Notes under the pieces: generated by a model | The model's database searches: none | The model's input: only the letters and a program-made list of their open reading frames with translations | What the model was told of the DNA's origin: nothing | In this document: positions 57,894 to 64,000 of the stretch, in pieces | Position numbering within the stretch: the stretch's first letter is position 1 | How the letters are laid out: every line of letters starts with the position of its first letter | Made by a program: the position numbers and the translations under genes | Assembly: GCA_019095985.1 (NCBI GenBank) | Contig: CM032669.1 | Span: 41,875,017-41,939,016, forward strand | Source: Streblospio benedicti | Taxonomy: Eukaryota > Annelida > Polychaeta > Spionida > Spionidae | DNA length: 64,000 nt | Direction: 5' to 3'

Positions 57894-60287
57894 TATAGAG
57901 CTGATCCCAAAGTGATTGTGTAGTAAAGCACAAAGAAGAGCACTCTGCAATGCACATTGTACAAGCACATGTAGCAAGTACAGATAGATATATTTCACAA
58001 ACCAATTTCATTCATGTTAGGCTTTATACACTGGTTGCTGCTGGATGGTTTGAAATAACAGTCATATTTGAATACAGGAAGACTAGTCATAATGGAAACT
58101 ACGATAGCTCTATGCTAAAATTTTTACATCAGTACAGTCAGTGCTAATATAATATTTGAAGCAACTCCTAAAAATACAAAACCAATTCTAACGAATAGAG
58201 AACTCGCATTCAGAAAGTTGTCACGTGACATATATTTTGGTAAAAAAAGAAGTAAAACATATAAATTGCGCTTAATTCAGTTGATGACATTTTAGAACAG
58301 ATATTGTTTACAGGTAAGGATGCTATCTTTTTTTCGAACGGTTTGATATATTTTAAATGCATGCATTGCATATAAACGATACATGAACATATTGCTGAGG
58401 AAGCACCTGCCACTCGCCTACCTGAGGCTGGACTAGTTATGAGTTAAACTGGGATAAAATATTAAAACCTTCTAAAACGATATTTTGAATGGGAAAAATA
58501 ACTAGATTTCACGGGGATCATTTTGTTGAAAAGATCATCAAAATCCAACAAGAATTGACAAAGTTATTAACGTTTCTTTTTTTTATGGGATAAATTAAGA
58601 CATAATTTTCCATTTAGAGGAAGTGTTCAAGTTATTGGCAGTGCTCATGTTTTTGGCACATCCTACGCAGGGTTTAGTATTATGTATATCTTCATGGGAA
58701 TGGACCTCAGCAATGGACACATTTGACGTTATAACAGTACGTAGAAGGAGGAAACAATCTCAGTTTTTTTAAATACACATATTTGTGCGTGAACCTAACT
58801 AACTCTAGTCCAGGGAAACTGTTGAGTAATTAATGTTTGCAATCAACAAGACATTTTATCTTAGTCAAATGTAGGCCTACATCTGGTGAACAATAACTAG
58901 TTCAATGTGATAAATGCCGAACATAAACAGATGGAAAGGATCACCAAAACAAAAATTAGAAATCATAATACTTATTTAATGAAGTTTAATAGTACTCTAT
59001 TATTGCGATAGAACATTGATTACTTGTTAGAAATCACTTAGACTATGATCGGACTAATTGAGAAACGTGTCTGAAGCTGCAGCTTACATGTACCCGATCC
59101 ATTGTGTTATGGACTATGCTAGCCTAGTTTTTCTGGTTATGTGAAACTGTGCGTCTGGAGAGCGTCATATCCCTGAATCTGCCAGAAGTCTGTATATGTG
59201 TCGGAATAAAACAAACCAAAATGATCAGTTCGTACTCTGAGCTTTAATGATTGAACAAGAAAATGCAGTGTAATCAGCTTTTTGTTTTCACTTGAACTGT
59301 CATCTGGAACATTTTATCATATTGAACCAAATGCACTTGTCACAGATTGCAATCTTTATTTATAAGGCTTTTACACTCTCCTGACTCATTGAGTATTTTT
59401 TTTAAATTTTGATATCTTTTAGGTAATATATACAATGTATTTCAAGGAATTTTGTACCAATGTAGGGCCCTTTTAATAAATCACAAAATCAATGATTGGT
59501 GAATTTTATTATATATTATGTTCTAAAACAATCAAGCTTTTTGTGCAGCTTTCTAGTTCCCTATTTTTTCATAGCCTCCTAAATATCTATTTGTGGATGT
59601 GAGTATAGACTTAAATTTTGATCATCATGCTGGTGGAAGTAAGAGGTACTAATTGAAGCACATGACCAGGTGTAGTAATTAATTTTCTATCATCAAGGTT
59701 ATTGTGATTTGTAATGAGTAAGTGACTTACTGCGATTAGTAAGAGCCTAGTAACTGCATTGAAAGCAAGAATTTATGGGAAATACTTGGCTTCATGTATT
59801 TCTCTTAATGACTAAACGACCATTTTGCTCACCATGACACTCAATCAATTAGCATCTACTACATAAGCTTCTTGAACTGGTTACTGTTTTTTTTTAACAT
59901 GAGAATTGTTTTGTTTTTATATTACTCTTTTTTGTTGTTTCAAAGTTGCAAGTCTTGGTGTGAGACCTGAGAAGGCTGGTCCAGTCTCATCCATATTTCA
60001 GCCACATTGATTTTGTTCCCATGCCACTTGGTGATAAATCTTCTTACATGCAACGTCCACCTGCTAGTAAAATTGAATATTGTGTGTGAAAGAATATGTA
60101 AATAATATAGCATATACTAAAGTAGTTTACAATGTTTGCAATGAACATTGTACAATGAACATTGTATTTGTACACCACATTTTAATTTCATTCAGTTTTA
60201 TGGCAAATTGCATGAATGATTTTTTTTTACTAAACTCATAACAAAATATAGTTTCGCATTCTTCAATATTCATTTAAAACGCTTAGC

Positions 60288-60418
60288 TGGCAGCAGATCC
60301 AGTGCCCACTAGAGTAACTTTTCATGGGGTTTCTACTCCTTGAGCTTAGGCGCATACAAAAACCATGAAATCAACTGCTTGCCCCGCTATTTTTCCCAAA
60401 AATCTTGATCTGCTAGGG
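60288..60418. mobile_element. Small MITE, diverged
   Basis: AGCAGATCCAG near 60291 is mirrored by CTTGATCTGCT near 60404. Related to the element at 62551-62716, whose ends are GATCCAGG and CCTGGATCTGCC. Confidence 0.4.
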
Positions 60419-60700
60419 CATACAAATGAACGAAGTGTTTAAAAACAAGTTCCGTGTAGAATGATCTAGAATGTGACTTTCCTTCCTCATCATTTTGCCG
60501 CAACATTATGTGTAATTCTGCCTGCTTGTAGTGTACGCATGGAAAAAGCAGATCGATCTCACTTTGCGGGGCCTCGTATGTCATTGTAATGACCACGGCA
60601 GAAGATAGAGCCTCCCCCCAACTTCATTAAATTGTAATCAGACGGGAATGATGCCACTCTGCATCAGCACCTAATTTGTCCTTAGTTTTACTCGTATTTA

Positions 60701-60879
60701 CAGTTGAACAGCCTATTAAGACCAGTCCTTTAAAGAGACCCCCAATATAATAAGACCATTTTTAGCAATCCCAAGCTCTCATATAGAGTGACAAATGAAA
60801 ACCTACATATTAAGACAAGGACTCTACTAAGACCATTTGAGGCGAGACATCTGGTGGTCCTAATAGTAAGGTTCTATTG
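60701..60879. mobile_element. Pogo/Tigger-like MITE, 179 bp
   Basis: Ends CAGTTGAACAGCCTATTAAG and (reverse) CAATAGAACCTTACTATTAG, with repeated AAGACCA words inside. TA precedes the left end; TT follows the right one. The same family end abuts a CRLF3 donor at 33991. Confidence 0.5.
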
Positions 60880-62550
60880 TTCTTGTATTTACCGTTATTC
60901 ATTGTTTCTTTGCTTGCAATTTAAAGTCTCATCATTGTTTTGCAATATGTTTAAAGTGAAATTAGTTTTCTTCCATCTCATATCCATTTTTCTTCGTTGT
61001 TTGCTGCATTGTCATACAAAGTGAAATTGTTGGGTTTTGCATAATTTTAGTATTGCAGTAGGGGTGGGAGTTCCATTTTCTGTTTTAAAATGTACACTTG
61101 ATTTGTCAAATTTTGCCTATTAAAGTCGCTGTAGTTGAAAAAGTAGTAGAAAACTGTTAAAAAAATGATGCAGATGTCTTCAGGAAGTGGAACCATTCCT
61201 TTTTTAAAATGCTGTAACATATACATATAATAGTCTTGTGATGACATAATTATGTTTTAGAAATCTGATTACCATTGATGTCTTTGATAAAAGGCAGTTT
61301 ATGCTAAAATAATAGTCAGTGAGCTAAACGTGCACCATTGTTCATCATAGAAATGAAGGTGAAAGAATGTAATCTAAACCAGTTAGTTTATATCCAGTAT
61401 TCCTGCTTTATAAGCATTTCTGAAAGATATTGATGTGATGCAGTAGAAATTCTCAAGTTCCTCGTCCCCCAATTTCAAGGCCCATTGAGCAGTGGCCAAA
61501 TGTCAATTGGTTACTTGTGTGTGGCAGTTTGAAATAGTAAAGTTTCAGGTCTGGTGCGTTTTATGAATATGTATGCCCTAAACATTCACATAAACACCCA
61601 TGGCCTTTATATTGAAAACTTTTTTATGTTCAAAAATGCTTAAATTAGATAGTCACATTTTGGCCATGCCAAACCCATTATATATTTTGTAACGAAAATA
61701 TGTTTGACAAATTAGATCTTGGGCTTTTGAGTAAGTAGGTATTTACATGGGCATCTCAAGAGAGCTGATATTTGATGCTGTTTTTAGTGAGCATAGGCAA
61801 TATTTTTGTTTTATATGATAAATGTTTGGATTTAACTTCCTATTTTGACAACTCAGCAATGTAACAGAGTCATTGGCATCATTTTACATGCACTGTAGCA
61901 AAGAAGTGTTCATTTCAGTCCTCAGATCAATTTTGTGTAGCATTGTCCATTTTAACTTGAAAGTTTAATGAATTAAAAAAATCGTAAGCAAATATTCAAT
62001 CAGTTTTTTTCATGTTATGTTTTTTTCTCAATGATGATAACCAGGCGGCAAGAAAAAGCTAAATGATTATATTCAATGGCTGCTTTTCATACATTTTTAT
62101 CACTGCTAAGCAGGAAACAGGTGGGTTGTTTTTATATTGACTATGCATAATGTAAATCTGATATTTATACAGCAGCGCACATTGTTAATTCTGTTGGCTG
62201 ATCGCCCAACAATAACTAGAAATTCAGGTAACACTTTCTTTTTGGCCCAATTTCATTATTTGTTCATGAGTCTTTACAGCAAATTTTATGCGTAAGAGGG
62301 TATTTATTGACTTATCATCTTGGTAGACGTATGCTTGAATGAAAGATATGTGAGAGAGAAGGTTGGAAATTGTTTTCATTGAAGTATCTATCATTATGAC
62401 CAGGCCCGAAACTTGATTATTTGGTGGAAGTACAGTTTGACTTCCAATTGAGACAACCCCTATAAGATGATTTTGCACCCTCCTCAAACATTTATAAATG
62501 CCACAACAAATCTCCATTCTGAGACCATTTATAAGACTATTTCCCTAATC

Positions 62551-62716
62551 ATAGGAAGATCCAGGGGGGAGGCAGGGGGCGCGCGCCCCCCCTTTTCCCA
62601 CCAGAATACTTCATTTTCATAGGTTTTTTTTACATGTCCGCCATTGATCGTGCGTACGAAACCCATAAAATCCCTGAAGTGCGCCCCCCCCCCTTTTCTA
62701 AAAACCTGGATCTGCC
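62551..62716. mobile_element. MITE with GATCCAGG ends and G/C runs
   Basis: AGATCCAGGGGGGAGG at the left faces CCTGGATCTGCC at the right; long G and C runs (GGGGGCGCGCGCCCCCCC) lie near both ends. No ORF. Confidence 0.5.
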
Positions 62717-64000
62717 ATTGTCTAATAACCTTATTAGAGAGGTTGTAATGTATATTCTAATCTCAATAAAAGATACTTTAACTGACCAATCAGCAAGCAA
62801 AATAAAAGAAGCAGTGATTCGTGCTAATTACAAGGCAAAGTGACATGCAAACGAGTGCCACTAATTCAAAGTACAGCCCCAAGGCACGAGTCAGGTGGAG
62901 AGTTAGACTTCGTAATATTCCTGCCACAGCAGTTAGTTGTTTAGCAGCTGCACGCCTCTGCTGCTACGGACTGAGTCTGTCACTGTCAGTTAAATCATTG
63001 GCACAACTGGCTCCAGTTGAACTACAACTGCAACCGTGTTCACACTTTTTGTCCTGTTGTACATTGATACACGCAGTTTTGCCTCTTCCTCTGATACATT
63101 CGGTTTACTGGATAACATAATCTTTTACAAAGTGCTATTGTGTATGCAAGTGATGTTGAGTGATATTCTTGCATTGCTATGGTCAGAAATATAGTGTGCA
63201 GAGTTGTGTTCAAAATCTTCTACTCAGTTAAATGGATATGATCCGATTGTGAATCATCATAAGGACAGTGTCTCTATCATCAATGTTATTTATGGGATAA
63301 GTAAATTTCCCCACAGATTAACACAGTGTAACATTGCAGATATTGGATTTTGTGAATTGGTCATCCCTTGAGACCTGCGGATTGTATTACAATGTGAGTA
63401 ACTTTTCTCCAAGGTGATGGTGTTGTTTCGTGTACTTCTTGCAGACTGGAGAAAGTAGGTGTAGCATGGAAATGATGTTCAGATAAAGTAGATCATATTT
63501 CCTGTTTCCTTTCCCTTTTCTTTTGCTGTAGATAGGGGGGAGGGATTTTAAGGGGTCAAGAAATCCCACATCTATCTCCTTTTTTTTCTTTTTTTCTTTT
63601 TTTTGCTAGGTGTAACAATGAAAATGTCCGAAATGTTTTGATAATGTAGATGATATTTCCCGTTTCCTTTCCATTTTTGCATTAGATGTGGCAGTTTGCA
63701 GGAGCAGAACAACAAGAGATTTGTCAGCAGACGTATTTTGTTTGAGATCTTGTTCTGTTATCTTGCAGCTGGGTAACACTCAAGAGTCTACTAAATTTCA
63801 TTTTGAACTTAACATTGATCAATTCACAGAAAATGAAGGTTTTGCAAATACAAAGTTGTTCTTAAATTCAGCATCATGTGTAAGAGATCTATGTACTAAA
63901 CAGGATAGTATATGTTATTGGATGTTAACAAACTTAACTGACGTTTCACATAGCATCCGCTATATTTCTTCACCAGAAGTATACTATTCATTTAACATTA

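Larger units (their letters stand above)
55983..64000. other. Right-hand region without a recognisable gene
   Basis: Repeats at 56472-57105, a minisatellite at 57791-57893, MITEs near 60288-60418, 60701-60879 and 62551-62716, and T/C-rich runs at 63500-63605. The remainder is AT-rich. No open frame shows a protein family, and no chain of exons could be built. It may be intron of a gene outside the window. Confidence 0.5.

Noticed and set aside
57759-58011. Two minus-strand frames with repeated hydrophobic residues
   Set aside because: Direct product of the GGGACCAATGAGACG minisatellite.
62821-63120. 99-residue plus-strand frame
   Set aside because: No recognisable domain, no splice or promoter context; could be chance, so not called.

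Overview
The window reads as animal nuclear DNA: AT-rich, with short coding exons split by long GT-AG introns, CR1/jockey-type LINE remains, a tRNA-derived SINE and very many short inverted-repeat DNA transposons (MITEs). The genes are clearly metazoan, and the repeat mix and the FkbM-type methyltransferase suggest a marine invertebrate (a mollusc or other lophotrochozoan is my guess; the sequence does not settle it). No bacterial operons, CRISPR array, rRNA or functional tRNA gene were seen, and no LTR or other virus-like element was recognised.

Layout. 1-4434: intergenic, with a tRNA-like SINE and an antisense LINE reverse-transcriptase scrap. 4435-9283 (+): an arrestin-fold gene of at least 11 coding exons; its last exon is unresolved (candidate at 12529). 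9384-11830: a dispersed repeat family, a 47-bp near-perfect palindrome and a dead LINE. 15108-20587 (-): PDAP1 in six exons, complete. 20588-20755: a 168-bp gap that must hold the promoters of both PDAP1 and the divergent BUD31. 20756-24977 (+): BUD31 in four exons, with one base missing in an A-run of exon 1 and a LINE in intron 1. 25.6-30.8 kb: LINE remnant, MITEs and a 2.5-kb TIR transposon. 31056-49563 (-): CRLF3 in nine coding exons with the WSxWS motif; its 13.4-kb intron 4 is packed with nested DNA elements. 50.0-54.3 kb: nested MITEs and LINE ends. 54578-55650 (+): a membrane-anchored FkbM methyltransferase on one exon. 55.98-64 kb: repeats and plain AT-rich DNA with no gene I can support.

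The genes do not form one pathway. PDAP1 and BUD31 are housekeeping genes (translation/growth-linked phosphoprotein and spliceosome subunit) that are also head-to-head neighbours in human, so this pair looks like ancient microsynteny. CRLF3 is a conserved cytokine-receptor-like protein, the arrestin-fold gene is probably a trafficking adaptor, and the FkbM protein is probably a secretory-pathway methyltransferase of unknown substrate. Exon joins were worked out by hand from splice signals and reading phase; all three multi-exon genes whose ends are known join in frame, apart from the one-base deficit in BUD31.
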